64,000 bases of DNA from Algoriphagus sp. CAU 1675 (lineage in GTDB: Bacteria > Bacteroidota > Bacteroidia > Cytophagales > Cyclobacteriaceae): the NCBI RefSeq assembly GCF_029222925.1, contig NZ_JARHUI010000002.1, positions 434,001 to 498,000 on the forward strand, given 5' to 3'. Positions 1-10,662 of the stretch are shown here, one piece after another. A program made the translations under genes and the position numbers. Within the stretch, counting starts at the first letter, position 1. Each line of letters starts with the position of its first letter. The notes beneath the pieces are model-generated. The model did not search any database, was not told where the DNA came from, and saw only the letters and a list, made by a program, of their open reading frames with translations.

Positions 1-590
1 ATGAAAAGCTCTTTGAGCTCCTCAAAGCCGAACGTAAAAAAGTTGCCCGTGCCAAAGGGTTACCTCCTTATGTAATTTTCCAAGACCCTTCCTTAGAGGA
101 AATGGCGACAATTTATCCAACCACCCGTGAGGAATTGGCACAAATCAATGGGGTCGGGATGGGAAAAGTGGCTAAATTTGGAGCACCTTTTCTAAAACTG
201 ATTGCGAATTATGTAGAGGAAAACGAGATTGAAACCGCTTCCGATGTGGTGGTCAAGTCTTCAGGTACACGTTCGAAAGTAAAAATTTCCATAATCCAGC
301 AAATCGACCGCAAGATTGACCTGGATGAGATTGCTGAAAATCTCAACATTAGTATGGGTGAATTGCTTCAAGAAATTGAGCAGATTATCTATAGCGGAAC
401 CAAACTTAATATCGATTACTACATTCAGCACATCATGGATGAGGACAGAGAAGAAATCCTCCATGATTATTTTATGAATGCAGAAACCGACCATATTAAA
501 GCAGCACTGGAAGAACTTGAGGATGAAGACTTCGCTGAGGACGAACTGCGGGTCTACAGAATCAAATTTATTTCGGAGCACGCAAATTAA
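1..590 (+). CDS. recQ: ATP-dependent DNA helicase RecQ, C-terminal part (5' end outside window)
   Basis: The reading frame is open from position 3 to the stop at 588-590, so the gene begins upstream of the window. The visible part starts with an HRDC domain (a nucleic-acid binding helix bundle; LFELLKAERK, LPPYVIFQD, then the TREELAQINGVG turn). It continues into a helix-turn-helix-like tail (DLDEIAENLNISMGELLQEIE), as in the RecQ C-terminus. RecQ is a 3'-5' DNA helicase acting in recombination and repair. The helicase core is not visible, so the assignment rests on the HRDC and tail. purD follows after 14 bp on the same strand. The internal ATG at 102 is not the real start. Confidence 0.85.
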   Translation, partial: EKLFELLKAERKKVARAKGLPPYVIFQDPSLEEMATIYPTTREELAQINGVGMGKVAKFGAPFLKLIANYVEENEIETASDVVVKSSGTRSKVKISIIQQIDRKIDLDEIAENLNISMGELLQEIEQIIYSGTKLNIDYYIQHIMDEDREEILHDYFMNAETDHIKAALEELEDEDFAEDELRVYRIKFISEHAN

Positions 591-604
591 ACTGAACCTA
601 GTAA

Positions 605-1894
605 ATGAATATACTATTATTGGGAAGCGGAGGCCGAGAGCATGCCTTTGCTTGGAAAATTGCACAAAGTCCCAAGTGTAGCCAACTGTTTGTAGCACCT
701 GGAAATGCAGGCACCTCTGAGGTCGCCAAAAATCTTCCCATCGCTGTCACCGATTTTGAAGGGATTAAAGCTGCAATACTCACCAACCAGATTGATTTAG
801 TTGTAGTAGGGCCTGAAGAGCCTTTGGTCAAAGGCTTGGTAGACTTTCTACTTGCACAGGAAGAAACTCATGCCATCCCTGTAGTAGGGCCATCTCAATT
901 AGGAGCGACCTTGGAGGGCAGCAAGGATTTTTCCAAGCTCTTTATGCAACGCAACAAGGTTCCAACTGCCGCCTATGAAACTTTCACTGCCGACCAACTG
1001 GAAGAAGGTCTGGCTTATTTGGATAAACAAAGCCTACCTATCGTTTTGAAAGCGGATGGCCTAGCCGCTGGAAAAGGCGTTTTGATCTGTGAAACCCTTG
1101 AAGACGCGAAGTCCTCTCTCAAGGAAATGTTGTTGGATCAAAAATTTGGAGAAGCATCCTCCAAGGTAGTTATCGAAGAATTTTTGACCGGGATTGAGCT
1201 ATCTGTTTTTGTTGCTACGGACGGAAAGAGCTACCGGATTCTACCCGAAGCCAAGGACTACAAACGAATCGGTGAAGGCGACACTGGCTTGAACACCGGA
1301 GGAATGGGAGCTGTGAGTCCGGTGATCTTCGCAGATGCAGAATTCATGAAAAAGGTAGAAGACCGTGTGGTCAAACCTACCATCGCAGGACTCGCATCAG
1401 AGGATATTTCCTACAAGGGATTCCTTTTTATTGGACTAATGAATAATAATGGGGATCCATTCGTGATTGAATACAATGTCCGCATGGGAGATCCTGAAAC
1501 AGAAGCCGTTCTCCCAAGAATCGAGAGTGATTTTGTTGATTTACTTTGGGCAATGGGAACCGGAGCCTTGAAAGATTACCAGCTTGAAATCTCCCCGGAT
1601 TATGCCACCACGGTGGTCATGGTTAGCGGAGGCTATCCAGGATCCTATGAAAAAGGTTTTCCAATTTCACTTCCAGAAAAAGTCAGTGGAAGTGTTATTT
1701 TCCATGCTGGAACCGGGCTCAACCAAGAAGGCAAACTGGTGAACCAAGGAGGCAGGGTAATTGCGGTGACAGGAAGAGGAAAAGAGCTGAAAGAAGCTCT
1801 TGAAAATGCTTTTTCGACCGTAAACCAAATCCATTGGGAAGGCTCTTATTTCCGAAAGGATATTGGACAGGACATTTTGAAATTGATGAATTAA
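605..1894 (+). CDS. purD: Phosphoribosylamine--glycine ligase (GARS)
   Basis: PurD catalyses the second step of de novo purine synthesis: phosphoribosylamine + glycine + ATP to glycinamide ribonucleotide. The protein has 429 residues, the usual length. The N-terminal domain begins with the GSGGREHA motif (residues 7-14). The ATP-grasp domain contains VLKADGLAAGKGV, and the PurD signature RMGDPETE lies near residue 293. The ATG at 605 places the conserved MNILLLGSGGREHA start correctly. No Shine-Dalgarno sequence is visible, as usual in Bacteroidota. The gene lies 14 bp after recQ and 37 bp before ricT, so it is probably co-transcribed with them. Nothing is unusual in it. Confidence 0.97.
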   Translation: MNILLLGSGGREHAFAWKIAQSPKCSQLFVAPGNAGTSEVAKNLPIAVTDFEGIKAAILTNQIDLVVVGPEEPLVKGLVDFLLAQEETHAIPVVGPSQLGATLEGSKDFSKLFMQRNKVPTAAYETFTADQLEEGLAYLDKQSLPIVLKADGLAAGKGVLICETLEDAKSSLKEMLLDQKFGEASSKVVIEEFLTGIELSVFVATDGKSYRILPEAKDYKRIGEGDTGLNTGGMGAVSPVIFADAEFMKKVEDRVVKPTIAGLASEDISYKGFLFIGLMNNNGDPFVIEYNVRMGDPETEAVLPRIESDFVDLLWAMGTGALKDYQLEISPDYATTVVMVSGGYPGSYEKGFPISLPEKVSGSVIFHAGTGLNQEGKLVNQGGRVIAVTGRGKELKEALENAFSTVNQIHWEGSYFRKDIGQDILKLMN

Positions 1895-1931
1895 ACCCAA
1901 AACTAATCGGGGCCAAGCCCTGCGCTCATAT

Positions 1932-3320
1932 ATGTCAGGATGTAGTAGTTGCGCTACCTCTTCAGGAGGAACCGGAGGTTGTCAAAATAACGGCAGCTGC
2001 GGGACAAGCGATTGTAATAAAATGAATTCCTTTGATTGGCTTTCCCACATGGGAATTCCACAGGTAGATAATTTTGATATTGTTGAAATAAAATTCAAAG
2101 GAGGCCGAAAGGAATATTACCGCAATGTGGATTACCTCAGTCTTACAACAGGGGATCCAGTAGTGGTGGATGTGCCCAGTGGCCACCATATAGGCTATGT
2201 TTCCCTTCAGGGAGAATTGGTCCGACTGCAGATGCAAAAACGAAAAATCCGGGATGATGACAATATTCTAAGGATTTACAGAATAGCCAACCAAAAAGAT
2301 CTGGAAAAATGGGAAGAAGCGAAAAACCGCGAAATCCCAACACTATATCGATGCAAGCAGATCGTAGATGAACTCGGTCTGAAAATGAAAATGTCTGATA
2401 TTGAATTCCAGGCAGATAATTCCAAAGCGACTTTTTATTACTCTGCTGAAGAGCGGGTTGATTTTCGTGAGTTGATCAAAATTTTGGCATCCGAATTCAA
2501 AATTCGTGTGGAAATGAGACAGATTAGTCTCAGACAAGAAGCTGGAAGAATCGGGGGAATCGGCGTATGCGGAAGAGAACTTTGTTGCTCCACTTGGTTG
2601 GTTGATTTCAAAAATGTCAGCACCTCAGCAGCACGCTATCAGAACCTTTCACTAAACCCAAGTAAACTCAGTGGGCAATGTGGCAGATTGAAATGCTGCC
2701 TCAATTATGAACTAGACACTTACATGGATGCCATAAAGGATATCCCTAATGTAGAGCGTCCACTTCAAACTGAGGGAGGCCCGGCGAAGCTTCAAAAAAC
2801 CGACATCTTTAGAAAATTGATGTGGTTCAGTTACAACAATGACAATGACTGGCATAGCATCACTTGTGACAGGGTTAGGGAAATTCAGGAACTGAATGCC
2901 AAAGGGATCAAGGTCTTCAACCTTCAATTCAATGAATCCAGTGAATTGGAAGACTTGGCGGCTCAATCCACTCGGGAGCTTGAACTTTTGGACAAGAAGT
3001 TTGCCACTAAAAAGAAGAAAAAGAAACCTAGAAACAAAGGCAAACAAGCTCCTGTTCAAAACCAGACCCCACAGCCTCAACCTCAGCCTCAAAAGCCAAG
3101 GCAAAGAGCTGAAGCTCCGGCCGTTCCCGGACAGGCCCCGAATCCGGAAAACCGTAAAAAAAGAAATAAAAACAGGAGAAAACCCCGCCCTCAAGCTGAG
3201 AATCCGACTGTTCAGGCTCAACCTGCGGCAAAAAAAGAAAATCAAAAGCCTGAAGGCAAACGAAGATTCCCTCCGAGAAGAAATCAAGGACCGAACTCCA
3301 ATAAGCCGGGAAATGAATAA
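1932..3320 (+). CDS. ricT: PSP1 domain protein, RicT/YaaT-like
   Basis: This 462-residue protein belongs to the PSP1/RicT (YaaT) family. In Bacillus, RicT is part of a Fe-S containing Y-complex that stimulates RNase Y mRNA processing; its role in Bacteroidota is not established. The N-terminus is rich in Cys, Ser and Gly (MSGCSSCATSS, five Cys in about 28 residues). The conserved core follows, with the paired cysteine motifs GVCGRELCC (about residue 211) and GQCGRLKCC (about residue 248) that mark the family and suit metal or Fe-S ligation. From about residue 350 the tail is basic and low in complexity, rich in Lys, Gln and Pro (PQPQPQPQ), which suggests RNA or ribosome contact. The stop codon overlaps the gldH start by 8 bp, a tight pairing suggesting translational coupling. 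Confidence 0.88.
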   Translation: MSGCSSCATSSGGTGGCQNNGSCGTSDCNKMNSFDWLSHMGIPQVDNFDIVEIKFKGGRKEYYRNVDYLSLTTGDPVVVDVPSGHHIGYVSLQGELVRLQMQKRKIRDDDNILRIYRIANQKDLEKWEEAKNREIPTLYRCKQIVDELGLKMKMSDIEFQADNSKATFYYSAEERVDFRELIKILASEFKIRVEMRQISLRQEAGRIGGIGVCGRELCCSTWLVDFKNVSTSAARYQNLSLNPSKLSGQCGRLKCCLNYELDTYMDAIKDIPNVERPLQTEGGPAKLQKTDIFRKLMWFSYNNDNDWHSITCDRVREIQELNAKGIKVFNLQFNESSELEDLAAQSTRELELLDKKFATKKKKKKPRNKGKQAPVQNQTPQPQPQPQKPRQRAEAPAVPGQAPNPENRKKRNKNRRKPRPQAENPTVQAQPAAKKENQKPEGKRRFPPRRNQGPNSNKPGNE

Positions 3321-3771
3321 ATTAACAGGAATCCTTTTTTTAGGTTTGCTTACATTGAGCATCTCCTGCTCCAATGACCGACTGTTTGAGGAATTTCAAT
3401 TCTTACCAAACCAAAATTGGAGCAACACCGATAGTCTAAATTTTAACCTGGGAACTTTAGAGCCTAGTGGAAAAACTTCTTTGATTGGGCTGAGATTTAA
3501 TGAATCTTACCCCTTTTCCAATTTCTACCTACGGGTAATTTCGAAAGATTCATCCGGAACGGTGCTTGAAAACCAACTTCTGAATATCCCTCTTTTCAAC
3601 TCCAAATCCGGAGAACCACTCGGAAAGGGTTTCGGAAGCACCTATACCAAATATGACACGCTTCCCTTCCAATTCAGTCCCAGCACCCGAGAAATCGTAC
3701 TCCTCCAATATATGAGGCAAGAAAACCTCAAAGGGATAGAGGCTGCCGGCATAAAAATCCTAAAAAACTAA
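3313..3771 (+). CDS. gldH: Gliding motility lipoprotein GldH
   Basis: The protein has 152 residues and starts at the ATG at 3313, inside the end of ricT. A lipoprotein signal is clear: a short basic start (MNK), a hydrophobic stretch, and Cys19 in the context SISC. After that comes a beta-rich domain (FEEFQFLPNQNWSNTDSLNF, then PFSNFYLRVISKD), which matches the GldH family. GldH is an outer-membrane-associated lipoprotein needed for gliding in Flavobacterium; many Bacteroidota carry it next to ricT. Whether this organism glides cannot be told from the window. A longer frame opening at 2896 is an artefact of ricT overlap; the lipoprotein signal fixes the start. A terminator follows directly. 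Confidence 0.85.
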   Translation: MNKLTGILFLGLLTLSISCSNDRLFEEFQFLPNQNWSNTDSLNFNLGTLEPSGKTSLIGLRFNESYPFSNFYLRVISKDSSGTVLENQLLNIPLFNSKSGEPLGKGFGSTYTKYDTLPFQFSPSTREIVLLQYMRQENLKGIEAAGIKILKN

Positions 3772-3804
3772 AAGCCACTCCCCAAATAGGAAAGTGGCTT
3801 TTTC
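3771..3804 (+). terminator. Intrinsic terminator after gldH
   Basis: A 9-bp perfect stem, AAAGCCACT (3771-3779) with AGTGGCTTT (3793-3801), is followed by T residues. It ends the recQ-purD-ricT-gldH transcript just before the converging pgi gene. Confidence 0.8.
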
Positions 3805-3822
3805 TGTAAACTTTATTTCAGA

Positions 3823-5541
<1,719 letters not shown>

Positions 5542-5573
5542 CTAATTCGGGATTTAAAAAAAATGAATGGGAG

Positions 5574-5606
5574 ACAAAAAAGCCCGTAATTCAGATTTTA
5601 CGGGCT
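5574..5606 (-). terminator. Intrinsic terminator after the mlaEFD operon
   Basis: On the minus strand AGCCCGTAA (5606-5598) pairs with TTACGGGCT (5589-5581) and runs into a T tract. It lies 10 bp after the mlaD stop. Confidence 0.8.
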
Positions 5607-5615
5607 TAGATAAAA

Positions 5616-6596
5616 TTAATTTCCTTTTTGTTCCTGCTCGGCTTTCGCTTTTCGCTTGAAACCTTTTCGGAAAGGCCAGGTATATTCCAATGCTTCCATA
5701 CCTCTATTCAGATTGTAAGTTGCCGAATCTGTATTGATCAGGGTGCTTTTCAGAGTATTTGCAAATTCTTCGTCATTCAACAGCAAACCAAGGGAATTCT
5801 CACTTGAATTCAGCTTTTCAGAAATATCATTGAGTTTGGCCGTAAGATTTTGAGTATTGTTTACAGTTGCCTTCAATCCATCCAAAGTGGCTTTCATTTG
5901 ACTTACCATGGTCGTATCTCCAATTAAGTCATTGAAGAGATTTCCCTCCTGATTTAGTTTGGAAGTAAACTCATTAAGGTCTGAAAGCATTTGATTGGAA
6001 TTGTAGCTTGCACGGTTCAGGTTTGCCAAAATGGACCTGAAGTTTTCCGCCAGAAGGGAATCAGTCATTACAGCTCCTACAATTCCTTCTCCAGCGGCGA
6101 GCTTTCCTGTCAGCTGTTTTAAGTCATTGGTGATCTCCACCAAGTTTTGGTTGTTCAGTTGCAGGGTTTCCATCATCCGATCCGTATCCAGAGGCATCAC
6201 TGCCTCCAATCGGTCTCCGTCTACCACAGGTGGTGCCATTGTAGTACCTCCATAAATGACGATGATCTTATTTCCGATCAATCCATCAGAACTGATGGTG
6301 GCTTTGGAATCCTTCCGGATAAACTCAGCTACTTCCTCCTCCACATTCATTTCTACCTCAACCTGAGAGTCACCATAGAAGTTAATCTTCCTTACTGTCC
6401 CAATCTTCACACCTGAAAACCAGATATTGTTGCCCGTCTGCAGACCTCCGACATCGTCGAATACAGCCTTGAGCTGAATCGCTCTTACAAATTTCTTTTG
6501 CTGGCCACCTAAGGTTAGGACCCCGGTCACCAGAATTGCAATTCCGATAAAGACAAATATGCCTACAACTACGGAACGTTTATTTTCACCTCTCAT
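5616..6596 (-). CDS. mlaD: MCE-family lipid-binding protein (MlaD-like)
   Basis: MlaD-type proteins bind phospholipid and connect an ABC importer/exporter in the inner membrane to the periplasm. The 326-residue protein has one N-terminal membrane anchor (about residues 9-28, VVVGIFVFIGIAILVTGVLTL). One MCE domain follows (about 37-115, LKAVFDDVGGLQTGNNIWFSGVKIGTV). The long helical C-terminal half is rich in Asn, Leu and Thr, and probably forms the central helical channel. It is the third gene of mlaE-mlaF-mlaD, and its start overlaps the mlaF stop by 4 bp. The MCE lipid transport role is well supported; direction and substrate are inferred. Confidence 0.88.
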   Translation of the reverse strand: MRGENKRSVVVGIFVFIGIAILVTGVLTLGGQQKKFVRAIQLKAVFDDVGGLQTGNNIWFSGVKIGTVRKINFYGDSQVEVEMNVEEEVAEFIRKDSKATISSDGLIGNKIIVIYGGTTMAPPVVDGDRLEAVMPLDTDRMMETLQLNNQNLVEITNDLKQLTGKLAAGEGIVGAVMTDSLLAENFRSILANLNRASYNSNQMLSDLNEFTSKLNQEGNLFNDLIGDTTMVSQMKATLDGLKATVNNTQNLTAKLNDISEKLNSSENSLGLLLNDEEFANTLKSTLINTDSATYNLNRGMEALEYTWPFRKGFKRKAKAEQEQKGN

Positions 6597-7345
6597 GATT
6601 CGATAAAATTATAATCGTAGAATGATTTCACACGCTGGTCTTCCGCATGCGAAAAGACCTCCTCAAAAGTTCCCATTGCCTTGAATTGTCCATCCAGCAA
6701 TACCGCCATCCTGTCACCGGTGACCTTGGCACAGGCCAAGTCATGGGTAATTACAATGGATGAAGTCTTGTAGCGCTCCCTCACCTCGAGAATCAGGTTG
6801 TTGATATCCATACAGGTGATCGGATCCAATCCCGCTGTTGGCTCATCATAGAGCATGATTTCAGGTTTTAGAATCAGGGTCCTAGCTACACCTATCCTTT
6901 TCTTCTGCCCTCCCGAAAGTTCGGAAGGCATCTGATTGATGGACTGTGGCAGGCCTACACTGTCCAAAAGTTCTTCAATTCTTTTATTGATTTCTCCCCT
7001 GGTCAGATTTTTGACATTCCGTACCAAAGGAAATTCCAGATTTTCTCTCACCGTCATACTATCGTACAAAGCTGAGTTTTGGAATGAAAACCCGATTTTA
7101 AGTCTAAGTTTGTTTAATTCTTTGGGTGAAAGTGTGGAAACTTCCTGCCCAAGAACATTCATAGTACCCGCATCCTGTTTGAGCAGGCCGACCATAATTT
7201 TGATCAATACGGACTTTCCGGATCCTGACTTCCCGAGAACCACCAGATTCTCTCCTCTGTATAAATCGAGATCTACACCCTTCAAAACATCTAAGTCGCC
7301 GAAGGATTTTTCCAAGCCTCTTATTTCTACTACTTTCTCTCTCAT
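6593..7345 (-). CDS. mlaF: ABC transporter ATP-binding protein (MlaF-like)
   Basis: ATPase of the Mla/MCE lipid transporter. The 250-residue protein has Walker A GKSGSGKS (residues 38-45), a Q-loop with FQN (about 88-90), the LSGGQ signature (143-147) and Walker B with catalytic Glu (IMLYDEPTAGLDP, Glu168). The H-loop ITHD follows. It lies 2 bp downstream of mlaE and overlaps mlaD by 4 bp, so the three form one transcription unit. Family membership in the MlaF/Mkl group rests on its neighbours, since the ABC motifs alone would not tell. Confidence 0.92.
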   Translation of the reverse strand: MREKVVEIRGLEKSFGDLDVLKGVDLDLYRGENLVVLGKSGSGKSVLIKIMVGLLKQDAGTMNVLGQEVSTLSPKELNKLRLKIGFSFQNSALYDSMTVRENLEFPLVRNVKNLTRGEINKRIEELLDSVGLPQSINQMPSELSGGQKKRIGVARTLILKPEIMLYDEPTAGLDPITCMDINNLILEVRERYKTSSIVITHDLACAKVTGDRMAVLLDGQFKAMGTFEEVFSHAEDQRVKSFYDYNFIES

Positions 7346-7347
7346 AC

Positions 7348-8145
7348 CTACATTGCTCTAATTGCGTTGACGATTTGAAGGGACAGTAATTCTTCAATAA
7401 ATATCAAGAACATGGAAATGACCACCGCAGAGTTTGCCGCCCGGCCCACACCTTCGGTACCCTTGGAAGAATGGTACCCTTTGTAGCAACCCACGACCCC
7501 GATCGTAAAACCAAAAACCAATGATTTCAAGATAGAGGAGGTGATGTCCAAGAACGTAATGGATTCAAAAACCTGAACAAAAAAAGTAGAAAGACTCACC
7601 AACTCATTAGCATTGACATTAATAAATGAACCTATCAACGCGACAAAGTCTGTGTACAAAACCAGAATCGGAATCATAAATGTGGTCGCGAGAACTCGGG
7701 TCACCACCAGGAATTTGAAGGGGTTGGTCGCAGATACTTCCATTGCATCTATCTGTTCAGTCACCTTCATGGAACCAATCTCAGCACCTATGCTGGACCC
7801 CACTTTACCCGCAGCAATCAATGCCGTCACCAAAGGTCCCATTGCTCTAACCACCGCAATGGAAATCAGAGAAGGCAGCCAAGAGGTAGCCCCAAATTCA
7901 GAAAGGGAAGGACGGGATTGATTGGTAAATACAATACCCACAATGAACCCTGTCAAAGAAATTAGAGGCAGGGATTCCACACCAATCCTGTAGCACTGAT
8001 GGATTACTTCCTTAAATTCATAGGGAGGTAAAAAGACTTCCTGAAAAAATCGTCTGACGAAATTCCAGGCATCGGCCAGGCCGGTGAAAAACTTATCTAT
8101 TTTCTTCGAAAGCAGGGGCTTTCTGTCATGCGATTCTTCAGCCAT
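7348..8145 (-). CDS. mlaE: MlaE family ABC transporter permease
   Basis: This 265-residue integral membrane protein is the permease of the MCE-type lipid transporter. It has the typical arrangement: an amphipathic N-terminal region, then several membrane segments (LPLISLTGFIVGIVF, VTRVLATTFMIPILVLYTDFVALIG, SLVFGFTIGVVGCYKGY, and a last segment near the C-terminus). The conserved cytosolic motif GAEIGSMKVTEQIDAMEV is characteristic of MlaE/YrbE. It is the first gene of the mlaE-F-D operon. Its promoter should lie in the 8146-8300 region; I could not find a clean Bacteroidota consensus there. Confidence 0.93.
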   Translation of the reverse strand: MAEESHDRKPLLSKKIDKFFTGLADAWNFVRRFFQEVFLPPYEFKEVIHQCYRIGVESLPLISLTGFIVGIVFTNQSRPSLSEFGATSWLPSLISIAVVRAMGPLVTALIAAGKVGSSIGAEIGSMKVTEQIDAMEVSATNPFKFLVVTRVLATTFMIPILVLYTDFVALIGSFINVNANELVSLSTFFVQVFESITFLDITSSILKSLVFGFTIGVVGCYKGYHSSKGTEGVGRAANSAVVISMFLIFIEELLSLQIVNAIRAM

Positions 8146-8690
8146 ATACTCTTTTCGAATGGACGAAATTAATTAAAATATTCAAAAGAAGGGGGGCAAA
8201 TCTCCATAAAGGGACAAGAGGTTTTTCAAGCTCCACGAATCGAGGGAGTTTTGGAGCATTCCCTTCAAAAAATCCACCCAAAAAAATGATTAACTAAATC
8301 AGGTTTTTCCTCAAATACGAGAATGAATTCCAATTAACCGAACGTTGATCAAGGATGTCTTTTTCAGGGATCCTTGAGAATCCTGATTTTGGAAAACAGC
8401 CAAGACCTGAATCTTTTTTTGTTTTTTTTTAGCCAAATCTAATTTTTTTAGCCTAAGCAAATTATGATCTCTCTAAATTACCGTCAATTGATTATTAATC
8501 AGTTTTTTAACAAACCTTAATTAAACCGATAATTTATGATTTAAAAAGAGGTTCTGACTATTTTTAGACTAAACGAAAAACCTCTCACCTACCCAGATGT
8601 TTTTAATACAATCAAGTATTAAAGATCTGTAAACACCCAAAGTTTCTCCCTTATTTGAGTATTTTGGCAAGTAAAATCAATGTCCCGGTC
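8146..8690. other. AT-rich divergent intergenic region, mlaE / DUF389 gene
   Basis: I find no credible gene in these 545 bp between divergent genes. Two inverted repeats stand out: CAAGGAT (8350-8356) with ATCCTTG (8370-8376), and AGAGGTT (8547-8553) with AACCTCT (8579-8585). Neither is followed by a T run, so they are not plain terminators. They could be operator sites or part of a 5' leader of the DUF389 gene. There are also long T tracts (about 8413-8430). Confidence 0.5.
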
Positions 8691-10067
8691 ATGGAAACAA
8701 AGCGCTCTTCAAACAGAAGTAATAATCAAATTCTCCGTTTTTTTATCTACCTGAAAAACCGCTTCGACCTTGAGGAAGGAAAGGAAGACGAACTGGAAAC
8801 AATTGAGTACATCCGGAAAAATGTGGAGTTCAAAGGAGCCAATTTATGGATCTTGATTTTTGCGATTTTCGTTGCATCCATTGGACTTAATGTCAACTCA
8901 ACAGCAGTCATCATCGGAGCCATGTTGATCTCCCCATTGATGGGACCTATCATGGGAATCGGAATGGCTGCCGGCATCAATGACTTCGAGTTACTAAAGC
9001 GCTCCTTGAGAAACTTAGGCGTCGCAATTTTCATCGCAATCCTGACCTCCACCATTTACTTTTATTTCACCCCGCTTGATGATGCACAGTCCGAGCTTTT
9101 GGCCCGGACAGAACCTACGATTTGGGACGTATTGATCGCACTATTTGGAGGACTCGCGGGAATAGTTGCCGGCTCACGAAAAGAAAAAAGCAATGCTATC
9201 CCTGGTGTAGCCATTGCCACCGCCCTCATGCCTCCTTTGTGTACAGCCGGGTACGGGCTGGCCACTATGAATCTGTTTTATTTCTTCGGAGCATTTTACC
9301 TCTTTTTTATCAACTCCGTATTCATCAGCCTTTCTACCTACCTGATCGTTCGTTTCATGAAGTATCCGAAAAAGGAATTCTTGGATCATAAAAAGGAAAA
9401 GAGAGTACAGACTTACATTACGATTTTCACCATTCTTACCATAGTTCCAAGTATCTATTTGGCATATGGAATCGTACTCAGATCCATTTGGGAAGAGCAG
9501 GCCAAATCCTTTATTCAGGTAGAAATGAAATTCCCAAAAACACAGGTCTTGAACAGTGAATTGGATTACTCCAGTGACCTAAAAAAGATCGAAGTAAATT
9601 TGATTGGAGAGGAGCTTGATCCAGAAATCATAGCCATCATCAAAGAAAAGGGTGTTGATTATGGTCTGGAAAATACGGAAATCACCATCAATCAAAGCGG
9701 AAATGGCCTCACTGATATGAATGTGCTCCGGTCTGATATCTTAAAAGACCTCTATGAACGAAACGAGCAACTGATCCAGGACAAGGACAAGAGAATCGCC
9801 ATCCTTGAGGATGAGGTGGCAAATTATGCACAGATTCGAGCTTTGGGGGGAGAAATCGCTTTGGAAGCCAAGATCAACCATCCCAAGCTTCAAAAATTCA
9901 CTCTAAACCGCTCTTTGGTCACAGATCTTGAAAGTAATTCTTCGGACACGCTCTTGTTAGCTTTTGCTGAATTCAGTGCCAAGCCTTCCCGTTCGGAAAC
10001 CAATAAACTAATCCAATGGCTCAAGATTCGCACCAAGTCCGACACTGTGGCCTTGATCCTCAATTAA
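8691..10067 (+). CDS. DUF389 domain membrane protein (TIGR00341-type)
   Basis: The protein has 458 residues counted from the ATG at 8691; a TTG 12 codons upstream is also in frame. The core is the DUF389 membrane domain of five to six segments, with conserved NVNSTAVIIGAMLISPLMGPIMGIG (about residues 72-95), GLAGIVAGSR and PGVAIATALMPPLCTAGYGLA. A further hydrophobic segment (about 240-260) leads to a soluble C-terminal domain with a predicted helical/coiled stretch (DLYERNEQLIQDKDKRIAILEDEVANYAQ). The biochemical role of DUF389 proteins is not known to me; a channel or transporter has been suggested from topology. It lies 10 bp before the YCII gene, probably co-transcribed. Confidence 0.85.
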   Translation: METKRSSNRSNNQILRFFIYLKNRFDLEEGKEDELETIEYIRKNVEFKGANLWILIFAIFVASIGLNVNSTAVIIGAMLISPLMGPIMGIGMAAGINDFELLKRSLRNLGVAIFIAILTSTIYFYFTPLDDAQSELLARTEPTIWDVLIALFGGLAGIVAGSRKEKSNAIPGVAIATALMPPLCTAGYGLATMNLFYFFGAFYLFFINSVFISLSTYLIVRFMKYPKKEFLDHKKEKRVQTYITIFTILTIVPSIYLAYGIVLRSIWEEQAKSFIQVEMKFPKTQVLNSELDYSSDLKKIEVNLIGEELDPEIIAIIKEKGVDYGLENTEITINQSGNGLTDMNVLRSDILKDLYERNEQLIQDKDKRIAILEDEVANYAQIRALGGEIALEAKINHPKLQKFTLNRSLVTDLESNSSDTLLLAFAEFSAKPSRSETNKLIQWLKIRTKSDTVALILN

Positions 10068-10077
10068 TCTATTCACT

Positions 10078-10533
10078 ATGAAAAAGCTGACCCTTTCCCT
10101 CTTCCTACTCTTTATCGGGCTATCTTTTGCACAAGCCCAAAACAGCTCTTTTGACGAGGAACTGGCAAAAAAATTAGGAGCAGATGAATATGGAATGAAA
10201 AAATATGTCATCGCTTTTCTCTACAGAGGAGATCGTGTAGACGAATATAGTCCAGAGGAGAGAGCCGAACTTCAACGTGCACACCTAAGCAATATCAATC
10301 GCTTGGCTGAGGAAGGTAAAATGGTCTTAGCAGGTCCGTTTTTCGGAAATGATGAGTTAAGGGGTTTATTCTTTTTCAATGTTGAAAGCTTGGAAGAAGC
10401 CATTACTCTAACCGAATCAGATCCATCAATCCAGGCCGGTATTTTGAAAATGGAAATGAAAGAATGGTATGGCTCGGCCGCATTACCTCTTTTGCTGGAA
10501 TTTCATTCCAAAATTTCAAAAACAGGAATCTGA
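10078..10533 (+). CDS. Secreted YCII-domain protein
   Basis: This 151-residue protein has a Sec signal peptide (MKKLTLSLFLLFIGLSFAQAQ, probable cleavage after AQA). The YCII-like ferredoxin fold follows: YVIAFLYRGDR, then RAHLSNINRLAEEGKMVLAGPFF and LRGLFFFNVESLEEAITLTESDP. YCII proteins form small alpha/beta dimers; the His in RAHLSNI sits at the place of the proposed active-site His. Function is unknown, and export from the cytoplasm is less usual for the fold. It sits 10 bp after the DUF389 gene. Confidence 0.8.
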   Translation: MKKLTLSLFLLFIGLSFAQAQNSSFDEELAKKLGADEYGMKKYVIAFLYRGDRVDEYSPEERAELQRAHLSNINRLAEEGKMVLAGPFFGNDELRGLFFFNVESLEEAITLTESDPSIQAGILKMEMKEWYGSAALPLLLEFHSKISKTGI

Positions 10534-10634
10534 TATTTCTAAAATCTCTGAAGTATCCAAATTCAAAAAAATCAAACCTCTTTCCTATCCTATAAACTTC
10601 ACAGACACATAACCTTTCTCCCATTTATTCTTCG

Positions 10635-10642
10635 TACCTTTG
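10635..10642 (+). promoter_or_regulatory. Candidate typA promoter, -7 element
   Basis: TACCTTTG matches the Bacteroidota -7 consensus TAnnTTTG and lies 20 bp before the typA ATG. A TTTC at 10615-10618 is a weak -33 partner. Confidence 0.55.
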
Positions 10643-10662
10643 CGCCTTGAAAAACGCATAGC

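Noticed and set aside
3028..3240. PQPQPQPQ and Lys-rich repeats at the end of ricT as a possible nucleotide repeat array
   Set aside because: They are codon-level low complexity within a protein tail, typical of RicT homologues in Bacteroidota, not a DNA repeat element.
2896..3771. A 291-codon plus-strand frame covering the end of ricT and gldH
   Set aside because: The first part is a shadow of ricT in another frame. Only the last 152 codons, from the ATG at 3313 with a lipoprotein signal, form the real gene.
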